Assembly: GCF_004014805.1 (NCBI RefSeq) | Contig: NZ_ATDN01000022.1 | Coordinates: 1-64,000, forward strand | Source: Mycolicibacterium elephantis DSM 44368 | GTDB lineage: Bacteria > Actinomycetota > Actinomycetes > Mycobacteriales > Mycobacteriaceae | Direction of reading: 5' to 3' | Length of the DNA stretch: 64,000 nucleotides | Shown: positions 42,879 to 51,133 of the stretch, piece after piece | Numbering within the stretch: position 1 is the stretch's first letter | Layout: each line of letters starts with the position of its first letter | Program-made: the position numbers and the translations under genes | Notes under the pieces: model-generated | Told to the model about the DNA's origin: nothing | What the model saw: only the letters and a program-made list of their open reading frames with translations | Databases searched by the model: none

Positions 42879-43639
42879 CCGGTGGAGTGCGGGTCGAGCG
42901 GGACGGCGCGGTGACGACGGTAATCATGAACCGCCCGGAGGCGCGCAACGCCGTCAACGGTCCCGCCGCCGCGGAGCTGTACGAGGCGTTCGACGCGTTC
43001 GACAAGGACGACTCGGCGGCCGTGGCCGTGTTGTGGGGCGACAACGGAACATTCTGCGCGGGAGCCGATCTCAAGGCGTTCGGCACCCCAGACGCCAACC
43101 CCGTGCACCGCACCGGCCCGGGTCCGATGGGGCCGAGCCGGATGGTGCTGTCCAAACCGGTGATCGCGGCGGTCAGCGGGTACGCGGTCGCGGGTGGGCT
43201 CGAGCTGGCGCTGTGGTGCGACCTGCGCGTGGTCGAGGAGGACGCGGTCATGGGCGTGTTCTGCCGCCGGTGGGGAGTGCCGCTGATCGACGGCGGCACC
43301 GTGCGGCTACCGCGGCTGATCGGCCACAGCCGCGCGATGGATCTGATCCTCACCGGCCGTGCCGTGGACGCGTCGGAGGCGTTGGCGATGGGGCTGGCCA
43401 ATCAGGTTGTCCCCAAAGGTGAATCCCGCCAGCGGGCAGAAGAACTCGCGGCCGAACTGGCGAAGCTGCCGCAGCAGTGCATGCGCGCCGACCGGATGTC
43501 CGCGCTGACCCAGTGGGGCATGCCGGAGGCCGAGGCGATGGACTTCGAGTTCGGCAGCCTGTCGCGCGTCGCCGCGGAGTCTCTGGAAGGCGCCGCGCGT
43601 TTCGCGGCTGGTGCCGGACGCCACGGCGCCAGCGCTTGA
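42875..43639 (+). CDS. echA5: enoyl-CoA hydratase/crotonase family (EchA5 position)
   Basis: A 254-residue crotonase in the place of Rv0675. Oxyanion-hole motifs are VLWGDNGTFCAGADLKAFG and VIAAVSGYAVAGGLELALWCDLRV. The following region, CRRWGVPLIDGGTVRLPRLIG, matches hydratase-like members that lack one catalytic Glu. It is coupled to the PaaX-like gene by an ATGA overlap. A 60-bp palindrome of a second family starts 18 bp after the stop. Confidence 0.9.
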   Translation: MTGGVRVERDGAVTTVIMNRPEARNAVNGPAAAELYEAFDAFDKDDSAAVAVLWGDNGTFCAGADLKAFGTPDANPVHRTGPGPMGPSRMVLSKPVIAAVSGYAVAGGLELALWCDLRVVEEDAVMGVFCRRWGVPLIDGGTVRLPRLIGHSRAMDLILTGRAVDASEALAMGLANQVVPKGESRQRAEELAAELAKLPQQCMRADRMSALTQWGMPEAEAMDFEFGSLSRVAAESLEGAARFAAGAGRHGASA

Positions 43640-43657
43640 CCGCTGTCCGTCGGGTGC

Positions 43658-43717
43658 GCGAGCGTGCGCAAAGTTGGGCTGGAGCACGGCGTGTCGCCCT
43701 CTGACACGCACGCTCGC
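43658..43717. repeat. 60-bp palindrome, second family
   Basis: Arms GCGAGCGTGCG and CGCACGCTCGC enclose a different core that also contains GCGTGTC/GACACGC. It has exactly the same length and the same terminal hexamers (GCGAGC, GCTCGC) as the seven-copy family. It lies between convergent genes, 18 bp after echA5 and 10 bp before the DUF3060 gene end. Confidence 0.8.
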
Positions 43718-43727
43718 GGGGCAGGGC

Positions 43728-44126
43728 TTACGACTTGTTGATGCGGTTGTCGCGGCCCGTGTCGTTGATCTTGGGGTCGCCGTCGGTGTAAGTGACGGTG
43801 TTGTTCAGCCCGACGACGCTGAGCTCCTTCTCGATCCGCTCGAACGTGACCTTGTTGTCGGCGCCGCCGATGTTGACGTTCGCGCACGTGCCCTTGACGG
43901 TCAGCGTGTTGTTCGACCCGCCGATGTTGAGCGATTTCCCGTCGGCGCAATCGATGTCGGCGGTGGTGCCGAACGAGCCGTAGTTGATCGTGTTGCCGAT
44001 CTCGACCTGAGCACCCGACGTGCCCGCGGTGGCGGTGGGGGTGTTGGTGTCGTCGCTCTCCGAGCCGCAGCCCGCGAGGACGACGGCCGCGACGGCTGCT
44101 GTGACGGCGAGGAAACGGATGCTCAT
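43728..44126 (-). CDS. DUF3060 lipoprotein
   Basis: A 132-residue lipoprotein with signal peptide and lipobox (VAAVVLAGC, Cys20). After a Thr/Ser-rich spacer, the mature part is a DUF3060 domain made of short beta repeats with the recurring NN(T/K)(L/V)(T) pattern (GGSNNTLTVKGTC, GGADNKVTFERI, GLNNTVTYTDG). It corresponds to Rv0679c. The start overlaps the stop of the preceding DUF3060 gene by ATGA. Function unknown; it sits on the outer face of the membrane. Confidence 0.88.
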   Translation of the reverse strand: MSIRFLAVTAAVAAVVLAGCGSESDDTNTPTATAGTSGAQVEIGNTINYGSFGTTADIDCADGKSLNIGGSNNTLTVKGTCANVNIGGADNKVTFERIEKELSVVGLNNTVTYTDGDPKINDTGRDNRINKS

Positions 44127-44497
44127 GCGACTAGCCGATCGACGTGGTTGGTCATTCCCAGTTCTCGTCCGCGGTCCCACACCACCGGGGCGCCGTTCTT
44201 GTAGAGCACGGTCTGATCCCAGCCGTAGACCGTCACGTCGTTGACGATGTTGTCGGCCACGACGAAGTTCGAGCTGCCCTGCACGGTGACCGCCCAGCAG
44301 CTGCCCAGCGCGGTGATCCGGTTGTTGGCGCCGTTGACGAACAACGTGGCGTTCTGGCAGTCGATGGTCTTGGTGACGCCCAACCCCGTCACGTGGGTGT
44401 CGCCGAACTCCGCGGTCGCCGCGGGCGGCCCGACGGCCAGCGCAGGCACGGTCAGCAGCGTCGCCGCCAGCGTCCTGGCCACAACAGTCGACATCAT
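44123..44497 (-). CDS. secreted DUF3060 protein
   Basis: A 124-residue secreted protein, the counterpart of Rv0680c. Signal peptide residues 1-30 end in PPAATA. The DUF3060 repeats (NGANNRITALGSC, GSSNFVVADNIVND) mirror those of the coupled lipoprotein downstream. The conserved cysteine pair is likely disulphide-bonded outside the membrane. Starts at 44497 or 44494 are equivalent. The longer upstream frame is arginine-rich noise. Confidence 0.85.
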   Translation of the reverse strand: MMSTVVARTLAATLLTVPALAVGPPAATAEFGDTHVTGLGVTKTIDCQNATLFVNGANNRITALGSCWAVTVQGSSNFVVADNIVNDVTVYGWDQTVLYKNGAPVVWDRGRELGMTNHVDRLVA

Positions 44498-44585
44498 GGG
44501 AGCTAAGACTACGTGGCGGGCCGAAGCGACGACGACGGTTCGCACGAGTCGCCAGGGGCCACGACGCTGGGTAGCGTGAGATGCA

Positions 44586-45119
44586 ATGCGATGGCGTGTC
44601 AATCAGGTTGCTGTCGTAGCGGTCACGGCGGCTATGACCGTTGCGGGCTGTTCTCAGATCGTTAGCGGGACCGCGCAGCGGGCCCAGCCCGGCGTACCCG
44701 ATCCCGACCGCAGCTACGGTTACGACCAGGACCGCTGCGGGCTGCTCGCCGACGACGCCGTGCAGAAGACCATGGCCGCTGACCACATCGTGCGGCCCTA
44801 CAGCGGCGCCGTCTGCCAGTACGTGCTGATGCGCGGCGACGGGCCGGTCGACGTCACCTTCTCCTGGTTCGAGAGCGGCAGCCTGGACCGCGAACGCGCG
44901 CTGGCCCACGACCGCGGCGCCACGATCACCGACACCGTCGTCGAACGACACCAGGCGTTTCTCGCCCGGCGCGACGTCACCGGCGCGGCGTGTTCGGCCA
45001 CCGCCGCGGCCGGCACCGGGGTGCTGAGCTGGTGGGTCCAGCTGCGCGACCCCGCCGGCGGCGACCCGTGCGTCGACGCCAAGAAGCTGCTTGCGGCGAC
45101 CCTGCAGGCGGAAATGTGA
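44586..45119 (+). CDS. DUF3558-like lipoprotein, first of pair
   Basis: A 177-residue lipoprotein: signal MRWRVNQVAVVAVTAAMTV and lipobox VAGC. The mature protein has CGLLADDAVQKTM and AVCQYVLM, ending with DPCVDAKKLLAATL, giving the DUF3558-type cysteine pattern. No known function; such proteins are abundant in mycobacterial envelopes. It is divergent from the DUF3060 operon and lies 2 bp before the start of a second lipoprotein of the same kind. Confidence 0.82.
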   Translation: MRWRVNQVAVVAVTAAMTVAGCSQIVSGTAQRAQPGVPDPDRSYGYDQDRCGLLADDAVQKTMAADHIVRPYSGAVCQYVLMRGDGPVDVTFSWFESGSLDRERALAHDRGATITDTVVERHQAFLARRDVTGAACSATAAAGTGVLSWWVQLRDPAGGDPCVDAKKLLAATLQAEM

Positions 45120-45121
45120 CC

Positions 45122-45706
45122 ATGCCGTCTCTCACGAGCAGACGCGAAAACCCCCAAAAAAGCCCATTTCAGGGGGAGTTCGCGTCTGCTCGCCGGAAGA
45201 TTCTCTCGGCGGTGGCCGCGGTGGCGGTCCTGCTGGCCGGTTGCGCGACCGAGCCGCCGTCGGCGCCGACGCACGCGGCGCCCGGATCCGAATCCGGCTT
45301 CGAAAGCGTCGACTGCAACGGGGTCACCGACGCCGACATCGCCGAGGCCGCCGGCCCGGCGATGTTCACCAAGACGGTCGTCAGCAACACCGGCTGCTTC
45401 TGGCAGGAGAACTCGGCGTTCGGCACGATCGGCGCCGGCATGGGCATCTCGACGTGGTGGTACCGCGGCAGCGACATGGACACCGAGCGGTCGCTGGAGC
45501 AGCAGACCGGGCGCACCCTCAAGGAACTGTCGGTCGACGGCAACAAGGGCTTCAAGGCGTACGACGGCAACGCGTGCAGCATCTATGTGGCCAAGGGCGA
45601 GGACGTCATCACCTGGTCGATCCAGACGATGAACCCGGCCATGCTGCCCGATCTGTGTTCGATCACCGAACAACTCGCGCAACTCAGCCAGAAGCGCGTG
45701 AACTGA
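45122..45706 (+). CDS. DUF3558-like lipoprotein with in-frame palindrome insertion
   Basis: A 194-residue lipoprotein. Codons 1-4 (MPSL) are followed by 20 codons from the palindrome and then RKILSAVAAVAVLLAGC, a standard lipoprotein signal with the lipobox Cys at 41. Deleting the element gives MPSLRKILSAVAAVAVLLAGC with Cys at 21, the usual length. No other start codon keeps the charged n-region, so translation should read through the element. The mature part has VDCNGVTDADI, NTGCFW and PDLCSITEQL, like the first lipoprotein of the pair. Starts further upstream overlap that gene and are rejected. Confidence 0.8.
   Translation: MPSLTSRRENPQKSPFQGEFASARRKILSAVAAVAVLLAGCATEPPSAPTHAAPGSESGFESVDCNGVTDADIAEAAGPAMFTKTVVSNTGCFWQENSAFGTIGAGMGISTWWYRGSDMDTERSLEQQTGRTLKELSVDGNKGFKAYDGNACSIYVAKGEDVITWSIQTMNPAMLPDLCSITEQLAQLSQKRVN
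45134..45193. repeat. 60-bp palindromic element, copy 7, in frame inside a gene
   Basis: It lies 14 bp after a stop codon but inside the next gene, where it forms codons 5-24 exactly. The first base is A rather than G. The frame is open and reads TSRRENPQK...FASAR. Confidence 0.93.
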
Positions 45707-45788
45707 CGTCCCGCGACCAGGTAAAACTAGAGGTGTTAATTTTGCGCTGCCCCGTCTGCGGGGTTCCGCGTCGATCGAGGAGAAGCGC

Positions 45789-46397
45789 ATGGCAGCTCAG
45801 CCGGAGTCGCAGTCTCCACCTGCCCGCAGCGCGGGACGACGACCTGCGAGGCTGAGCCGCGACTCCATCGTCAACGCCGCCCTGACCTTTCTGGACCGGG
45901 AGGGCTGGGACGCGCTGACCATCAACGCCTTGGCCAACCAACTCGGCACCAAGGGCCCGTCGCTGTACAACCACGTGCACAGCCTCGACGACCTGCGGCG
46001 CACGGTGCGGATGCGGGTGGTCGGCGACATCATCGAGATGCTCAACACCGCCGGGCAGGGGCGCACCCGCGACGACGCGGTGATGGTGATGGCCAGCGTC
46101 TACCGCAGCTACGCCCACCACCATCCCGGCCGGTACTCGGCGTTCACCCGGATGCCGCTCGGCGGCGACGACCCCGAGTTCAGCGCGGCCACCCGGGAGG
46201 CCGCCGCACCCGTGATCAACGTGCTGGCGTCCTACGGGCTGGACGGCGAGGACGCGTTCTACGCGGCGCTGGAGTTCTGGTCGGCGATGCACGGCTTCGT
46301 GCTGCTGGAAATGACCGGGGCGATGGAGGGCATCGACACCGACGCGGTGTTCACCGACATGGTGATGCGGTTGGCTGCCGGTATGGAGCGTCGCTGA
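45789..46397 (+). CDS. TetR-family regulator (Rv0681 position)
   Basis: A 202-residue TetR protein. The HTH part is IVNAALTFLDREGWDALTINALANQLGTKGPSLYNHV across residues 27-66, and the C-terminal domain shows the WHG-type pattern (FWSAMHGFVLLEMTG). It corresponds to Rv0681, just upstream of rpsL. An AT-rich stretch at 45722-45745 precedes the gene and may hold promoter and operator. Ligand and targets are unknown. Confidence 0.9.
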   Translation: MAAQPESQSPPARSAGRRPARLSRDSIVNAALTFLDREGWDALTINALANQLGTKGPSLYNHVHSLDDLRRTVRMRVVGDIIEMLNTAGQGRTRDDAVMVMASVYRSYAHHHPGRYSAFTRMPLGGDDPEFSAATREAAAPVINVLASYGLDGEDAFYAALEFWSAMHGFVLLEMTGAMEGIDTDAVFTDMVMRLAAGMERR

Positions 46398-46436
46398 GCT
46401 ATGGTCTGACCTGCGGGAAGGCCCTGCCCGACGAGT

Positions 46437-46685
46437 TTGGTTCGGCGCGGGCTGCCCTGGTATTGTGGACGATCGTGCCTGGCAGATAAGGCGCGTGCGG
46501 CGGAGCCAAATTCCGTAGCAGCCTGATGCTGGGCGAATTCGCGCGTCGCCAGCCCTGAGAATTCGGCAATGCCTTCGGATTGTCAGGCGGGCGTGCGCGA
46601 CACACCCGATCGCGGGGTACGTGAACGGGACATAACTGCAGTACAGAGACTTAGACAACAGCAGAGAAACACAGAAAGCCGGTAG
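46437..46685 (+). promoter_or_regulatory. str operon promoter and leader
   Basis: TTGGTT at 46437-46442 and TATTGT at 46461-46466 with an 18-bp spacer form the likely promoter. It is followed by a leader of about 210 nt before rpsL. No gene is seen in the 288 bp between the TetR gene and rpsL. Confidence 0.6.
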
Positions 46686-47060
46686 ATGCCAACCATCCAG
46701 CAGCTGGTCCGCAAAGGGCGCCGTGACAAGCCGGGCAAGGTGCGGGTCGCCGCCCTCAAGGGCAGCCCGCAGCGCCGCGGCGTGTGCACCCGCGTGTACA
46801 CCACCACCCCGAAGAAGCCGAACTCGGCGCTTCGCAAGGTCGCACGCGTGAAGCTGACCAGCCAGGTCGAGGTCACCGCCTACATCCCGGGCGAGGGCCA
46901 CAACCTGCAGGAACACTCCATGGTGCTGGTGCGCGGCGGTCGTGTGAAGGACCTGCCGGGTGTGCGCTACAAGATCATCCGCGGCTCGCTCGACACCCAG
47001 GGTGTGAAGAACCGCAAGCAGGCACGCAGTCGCTACGGCGCCAAGAAGGAGAAGAGCTGA
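46686..47060 (+). CDS. rpsL: 30S ribosomal protein S12
   Basis: A 124-residue S12, part of the decoding centre. It carries TTTPKKPNSALRKVARVKL and the conserved loop GHNLQEHSMVLVRGGRVKDLPG. The streptomycin-resistance positions Lys43 and Lys88 are both wild type. The stop overlaps the rpsG start as TGATG. Confidence 0.99.
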   Translation: MPTIQQLVRKGRRDKPGKVRVAALKGSPQRRGVCTRVYTTTPKKPNSALRKVARVKLTSQVEVTAYIPGEGHNLQEHSMVLVRGGRVKDLPGVRYKIIRGSLDTQGVKNRKQARSRYGAKKEKS

Positions 47061-47530
47061 TGCCGCGGAAGGGACCCGCGCCCAAGCGTCCGTTGGTGAA
47101 CGACCCGGTCTACGGGTCGCAGCTGGTCACCCAACTGGTGAACAAAGTTCTCGTGCGCGGGAAGAAATCGCTGGCCGAGCGCATTGTTTATGGTGCGCTC
47201 GAACAAGCCAGGGACAAGACCGGCACCGATCCGGTGATCACCCTCAAGCGCGCCCTCGACAACGTCAAACCGTCCCTCGAGGTCCGCAGCCGCCGCGTCG
47301 GTGGTGCGACCTACCAGGTTCCCGTCGAGGTGCGTCCGGACCGGTCCACCACTTTGGCCCTGCGCTGGCTGGTGAGCTTCTCGCGGCAGCGCCGGGAGAA
47401 GACCATGGTCGAGCGTCTGGCGAACGAGATCCTCGACGCCAGCAACGGTCTCGGCGCCTCCGTCAAGCGGCGTGAGGACACCCACAAGATGGCCGAGGCG
47501 AACCGCGCCTTCGCGCACTACCGCTGGTGA
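47060..47530 (+). CDS. rpsG: 30S ribosomal protein S7
   Basis: A 156-residue S7, which nucleates assembly of the 30S head and contacts E-site tRNA. Family blocks are MPRKGPAPKR, NKVLVRGKKSLAERIVY, GGATYQVPVEV and RREDTHKMAEANRAFAHYRW at the end. Coupled to rpsL by a one-base stop/start overlap; fusA follows after 73 bp. Confidence 0.99.
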   Translation: MPRKGPAPKRPLVNDPVYGSQLVTQLVNKVLVRGKKSLAERIVYGALEQARDKTGTDPVITLKRALDNVKPSLEVRSRRVGGATYQVPVEVRPDRSTTLALRWLVSFSRQRREKTMVERLANEILDASNGLGASVKRREDTHKMAEANRAFAHYRW

Positions 47531-47603
47531 TCGAACCCTCGGCGGTGCGGCCGGCGGGGTACTGACAGCAAGCAAAGCGAACTAAGCGAAAGAGAAGACT
47601 TCT

Positions 47604-49709
47604 GTGGCACAGAAGGACGTGCTGACCGACCTCAACAAGGTCCGCAATATCGGCATCATGGCGCACATCGATGCCGGTAAGACCACGACCACCGAGCGCA
47701 TCCTGTACTACACCGGTGTCAACTACAAGATCGGTGAGACGCACGATGGCGCGTCGACCACCGACTGGATGGAGCAGGAGCAGGAGCGCGGCATCACGAT
47801 CACGTCTGCCGCGGTGACCTGCTTCTGGAACGACCACCAGATCAACATCATCGACACCCCCGGCCACGTCGACTTCACCGTCGAGGTGGAGCGCAGCCTG
47901 CGCGTGCTCGACGGCGCCGTCGCGGTGTTCGACGGCAAGGAAGGCGTGGAGCCGCAGTCCGAGCAGGTGTGGCGCCAGGCCGACAAGTACGACGTGCCGC
48001 GCATCTGCTTCGTCAACAAGATGGACAAGATCGGCGCGGACTTCTACTTCACCGTGCAGACCATCAAGGACCGGCTGGGTGCCAAGCCGCTGGTGATCCA
48101 GCTGCCGATCGGCGCCGAGGCCGACTTCGAGGGCATCGTCGACCTGGTCGAGATGAACGCCAAGATCTGGCGCGGGGAGACCAAGCTCGGCGAGACGTAT
48201 GAGACCGTCGACATCCCGGCCGAGCTGGCCGAGAAGGCCGAGCAGTACCGTAACGAGCTGCTCGAGGCCGTCGCCGAGACCGACGAGGAGCTGCTCGAGA
48301 AGTACCTCGGCGGCGAGGAGCTGACCGTCGCCGAGATCAAAGCCGCCATCCGCAAGTTGACGGTGGCCAGCGAGGTCTATCCGGTGCTGTGCGGCAGCGC
48401 GTTCAAGAACAAGGGCGTGCAGCCGATGCTCGACGCCGTCATCGACTATCTGCCGTCGCCGCTGGACGTCGAGTCCGTGCGCGGCCACGTGCCCGGCAAG
48501 GAGGACGAAGAGATCCTCCGCAAGCCGTCGGTGGACGAGCCGTTCTCGGCGCTGGCGTTCAAGATCGCGGTGCACCCGTTCTTCGGCAAGCTGACCTACG
48601 TGCGGGTGTACTCCGGCACGGTCGAGTCCGGATCCCAGGTGATCAACGCCACCAAGGGCAAGAAGGAGCGGATCGGCAAGCTGTTCCAGATGCACGCCAA
48701 CAAGGAGAACCCGGTTGACCGGGCCTCCGCTGGGCATATCTATGCGGTGATCGGCCTGAAGGACACCACCACCGGCGACACCCTGTGCGATCCGAACGAG
48801 CAGATCGTGCTGGAGTCGATGACGTTCCCGGATCCGGTGATCGAGGTGGCCATCGAGCCCAAGACCAAGAGCGATCAGGAGAAGCTCGGCATGGCGATCC
48901 AGAAGCTCGCCGAAGAGGACCCGACCTTCAAGGTGCACCTGGATCAGGAGACCGGCCAGACCGTCATCGGCGGCATGGGCGAGTTGCACCTCGACATCCT
49001 GGTCGACCGGATGAAGCGCGAATTCAAGGTCGAGGCCAACGTCGGCAAGCCGCAGGTGGCCTACCGCGAGACGATCAAGCGCAAGGTCGAGAACGTCGAG
49101 TACACCCACAAGAAGCAGACGGGTGGCTCGGGTCAGTTCGCGAAGGTCATCATCACCGTCGAGCCGTTCGTCGGTGAGGACGGGGCGACCTACGAGTTCG
49201 AGAACAAGGTCACCGGCGGCCGCATCCCGCGGGAGTACATCCCGTCGGTGGACGCCGGCGCCCAGGACGCCATGCAGTACGGCGTGCTGGCCGGCTATCC
49301 GCTGGTGAACTTGAAGGTCACCCTGCTCGACGGCGCCTACCACGAGGTGGACTCGTCGGAGATGGCGTTCAAGATTGCAGGTTCACAGGCGCTGAAGAAA
49401 GCCGCACAGGCTGCTCAGCCGGTGATCCTCGAGCCGATCATGGCGGTCGAAGTGACCACACCCGAGGAATACATGGGTGACGTGATCGGTGACCTGAACT
49501 CCCGCCGTGGTCAGATCCAGGCCATGGAGGAGCGGAGCGGCGCTCGCGTCGTCAAGGCGCTGGTGCCGTTGTCGGAGATGTTCGGTTATGTCGGAGACCT
49601 TCGGTCGAAGACCCAGGGCCGGGCGAACTACTCCATGGTGTTCGATTCGTATGCCGAGGTTCCGGCGAACGTGTCGAAGGAGATCATCGCGAAGGCGACA
49701 GGTCAGTAA
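47604..49709 (+). CDS. fusA: elongation factor G
   Basis: A 701-residue EF-G, the GTPase that drives ribosomal translocation and, with RRF, recycling. G-domain motifs are AHIDAGKTTTTERIL, DTPGHVDFTVEVERS and NKMDKIGAD. Domains II-V follow, including GMGELHLDILVDRM and the domain IV loop with GGRIPREYIPSVDAGAQD. GTG start at 47604. M. tuberculosis has two paralogues; this one, in the str operon, is the main form. Confidence 0.99.
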   Translation: MAQKDVLTDLNKVRNIGIMAHIDAGKTTTTERILYYTGVNYKIGETHDGASTTDWMEQEQERGITITSAAVTCFWNDHQINIIDTPGHVDFTVEVERSLRVLDGAVAVFDGKEGVEPQSEQVWRQADKYDVPRICFVNKMDKIGADFYFTVQTIKDRLGAKPLVIQLPIGAEADFEGIVDLVEMNAKIWRGETKLGETYETVDIPAELAEKAEQYRNELLEAVAETDEELLEKYLGGEELTVAEIKAAIRKLTVASEVYPVLCGSAFKNKGVQPMLDAVIDYLPSPLDVESVRGHVPGKEDEEILRKPSVDEPFSALAFKIAVHPFFGKLTYVRVYSGTVESGSQVINATKGKKERIGKLFQMHANKENPVDRASAGHIYAVIGLKDTTTGDTLCDPNEQIVLESMTFPDPVIEVAIEPKTKSDQEKLGMAIQKLAEEDPTFKVHLDQETGQTVIGGMGELHLDILVDRMKREFKVEANVGKPQVAYRETIKRKVENVEYTHKKQTGGSGQFAKVIITVEPFVGEDGATYEFENKVTGGRIPREYIPSVDAGAQDAMQYGVLAGYPLVNLKVTLLDGAYHEVDSSEMAFKIAGSQALKKAAQAAQPVILEPIMAVEVTTPEEYMGDVIGDLNSRRGQIQAMEERSGARVVKALVPLSEMFGYVGDLRSKTQGRANYSMVFDSYAEVPANVSKEIIAKATGQ

Positions 49710-49794
49710 TTTCTGACCTGCCGACTTGGCGGGACCGCATAACTGTAAAGATCACTGCTTACCAAGCACCAACACAGTCCAGGAGGACACCACA

Positions 49795-50985
49795 GTGGCG
49801 AAGGCGAAGTTCGAGCGGACGAAGCCGCACGTCAACATCGGGACCATCGGTCACGTTGACCACGGCAAGACCACGCTCACCGCAGCAATCACCAAGGTTC
49901 TGCACGACAAGTGGCCCGATTTGAACGAGTCGCGCGCGTTCGACCAGATCGACAATGCGCCTGAGGAGCGGCAGCGCGGTATCACGATCAACATCTCCCA
50001 CGTGGAGTACCAGACCGAGAAGCGCCACTACGCGCACGTCGACGCGCCGGGTCACGCCGACTACATCAAGAACATGATCACCGGCGCCGCCCAGATGGAC
50101 GGCGCGATCCTGGTGGTCGCCGCGACCGACGGCCCGATGCCGCAGACCCGCGAGCACGTGCTGCTGGCCCGCCAGGTCGGCGTCCCCTACATCCTGGTGG
50201 CGCTGAACAAGGCCGACGCGGTCGACGACGAGGAGCTCATCGAGCTCGTCGAGATGGAGGTCCGCGAGCTGCTGGCCGCCCAGGACTTCGACGAGGACGC
50301 CCCGGTCATCCGTGTGTCGGCGCTCAAGGCGCTCGAGGGCGACCCGAAGTGGGTCAAGTCCATCGAGGAGCTGATGGATGCGGTCGACGAGTCGATCCCG
50401 GACCCGGTCCGCGAGACCGACAAGCCGTTCCTGATGCCCGTCGAGGACGTCTTCACGATCACCGGCCGCGGCACCGTGGTCACCGGTCGTGTCGAGCGCG
50501 GTGTGATCAACGTGAACGAGGAAGTCGAGATCGTCGGCATCCGCCCGGAGACCACCAAGACCACGGTCACCGGCGTCGAGATGTTCCGCAAGCTGCTCGA
50601 CCAGGGTCAGGCCGGTGACAACGTCGGCCTGCTGCTGCGCGGCATCAAGCGTGAGGACGTCGAGCGCGGTCAGGTTGTGACCAAGCCCGGCACCACCACG
50701 CCGCACACCGAGTTCGAGGGCCAGGTCTACATCCTGTCCAAGGACGAGGGTGGCCGGCACACGCCGTTCTTCAACAACTACCGTCCGCAGTTCTACTTCC
50801 GCACCACCGACGTGACCGGTGTGGTGACACTGCCGGAGGGCACCGAGATGGTGATGCCCGGTGACAACACCGACATCTCCGTCAAGCTGATCCAGCCCGT
50901 CGCCATGGACGAGGGTCTGCGGTTCGCCATCCGCGAGGGTGGTCGTACCGTCGGCGCCGGCCGGGTCACGAAGATCATCAAGTAG
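49795..50985 (+). CDS. tuf: elongation factor Tu
   Basis: A 396-residue EF-Tu, which delivers aminoacyl-tRNA to the ribosome. G motifs are GHVDHGKTTLT, DAPGHADYIKNM and NKADAVDDEEL. The GTG at 49795 has a CAGGAGGACACC ribosome site. A terminator hairpin follows, closing the str operon. Confidence 0.99.
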   Translation: MAKAKFERTKPHVNIGTIGHVDHGKTTLTAAITKVLHDKWPDLNESRAFDQIDNAPEERQRGITINISHVEYQTEKRHYAHVDAPGHADYIKNMITGAAQMDGAILVVAATDGPMPQTREHVLLARQVGVPYILVALNKADAVDDEELIELVEMEVRELLAAQDFDEDAPVIRVSALKALEGDPKWVKSIEELMDAVDESIPDPVRETDKPFLMPVEDVFTITGRGTVVTGRVERGVINVNEEVEIVGIRPETTKTTVTGVEMFRKLLDQGQAGDNVGLLLRGIKREDVERGQVVTKPGTTTPHTEFEGQVYILSKDEGGRHTPFFNNYRPQFYFRTTDVTGVVTLPEGTEMVMPGDNTDISVKLIQPVAMDEGLRFAIREGGRTVGAGRVTKIIK

Positions 50986-50998
50986 GTTCGCCTGCGCG

Positions 50999-51033
50999 AA
51001 ACGGCGCTCACCTTTCGGGTGGGCGCCGTTTTC
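50999..51033 (+). terminator. tuf terminator
   Basis: Imperfect stem AAACGGCGCTCACC / GGGTGGGCGCCGTTT with a TTTC-type loop, ending in TTTTCGTATCTT, 13 bp after the tuf stop. It looks like a standard intrinsic terminator. Confidence 0.85.
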
Positions 51034-51133
51034 GTATCTTGAGTTTCGCGAGCGTGCAGGCGTAACGCGTGGGACCGCCGAACCGATTAACCACCCGAAT
51101 GTCCCGTTCGGGGGATGGAAGGGTTGGGGTTAG

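Noticed and set aside
44990..45121. Longer start for the second lipoprotein
   Set aside because: It would overlap the previous lipoprotein gene by over 100 bp and bury the signal peptide.
51048..51107. Possible third-family palindrome starting GCGAGCGTGC
   Set aside because: Only a left arm is present; no complementary right arm is found 60 bp on.
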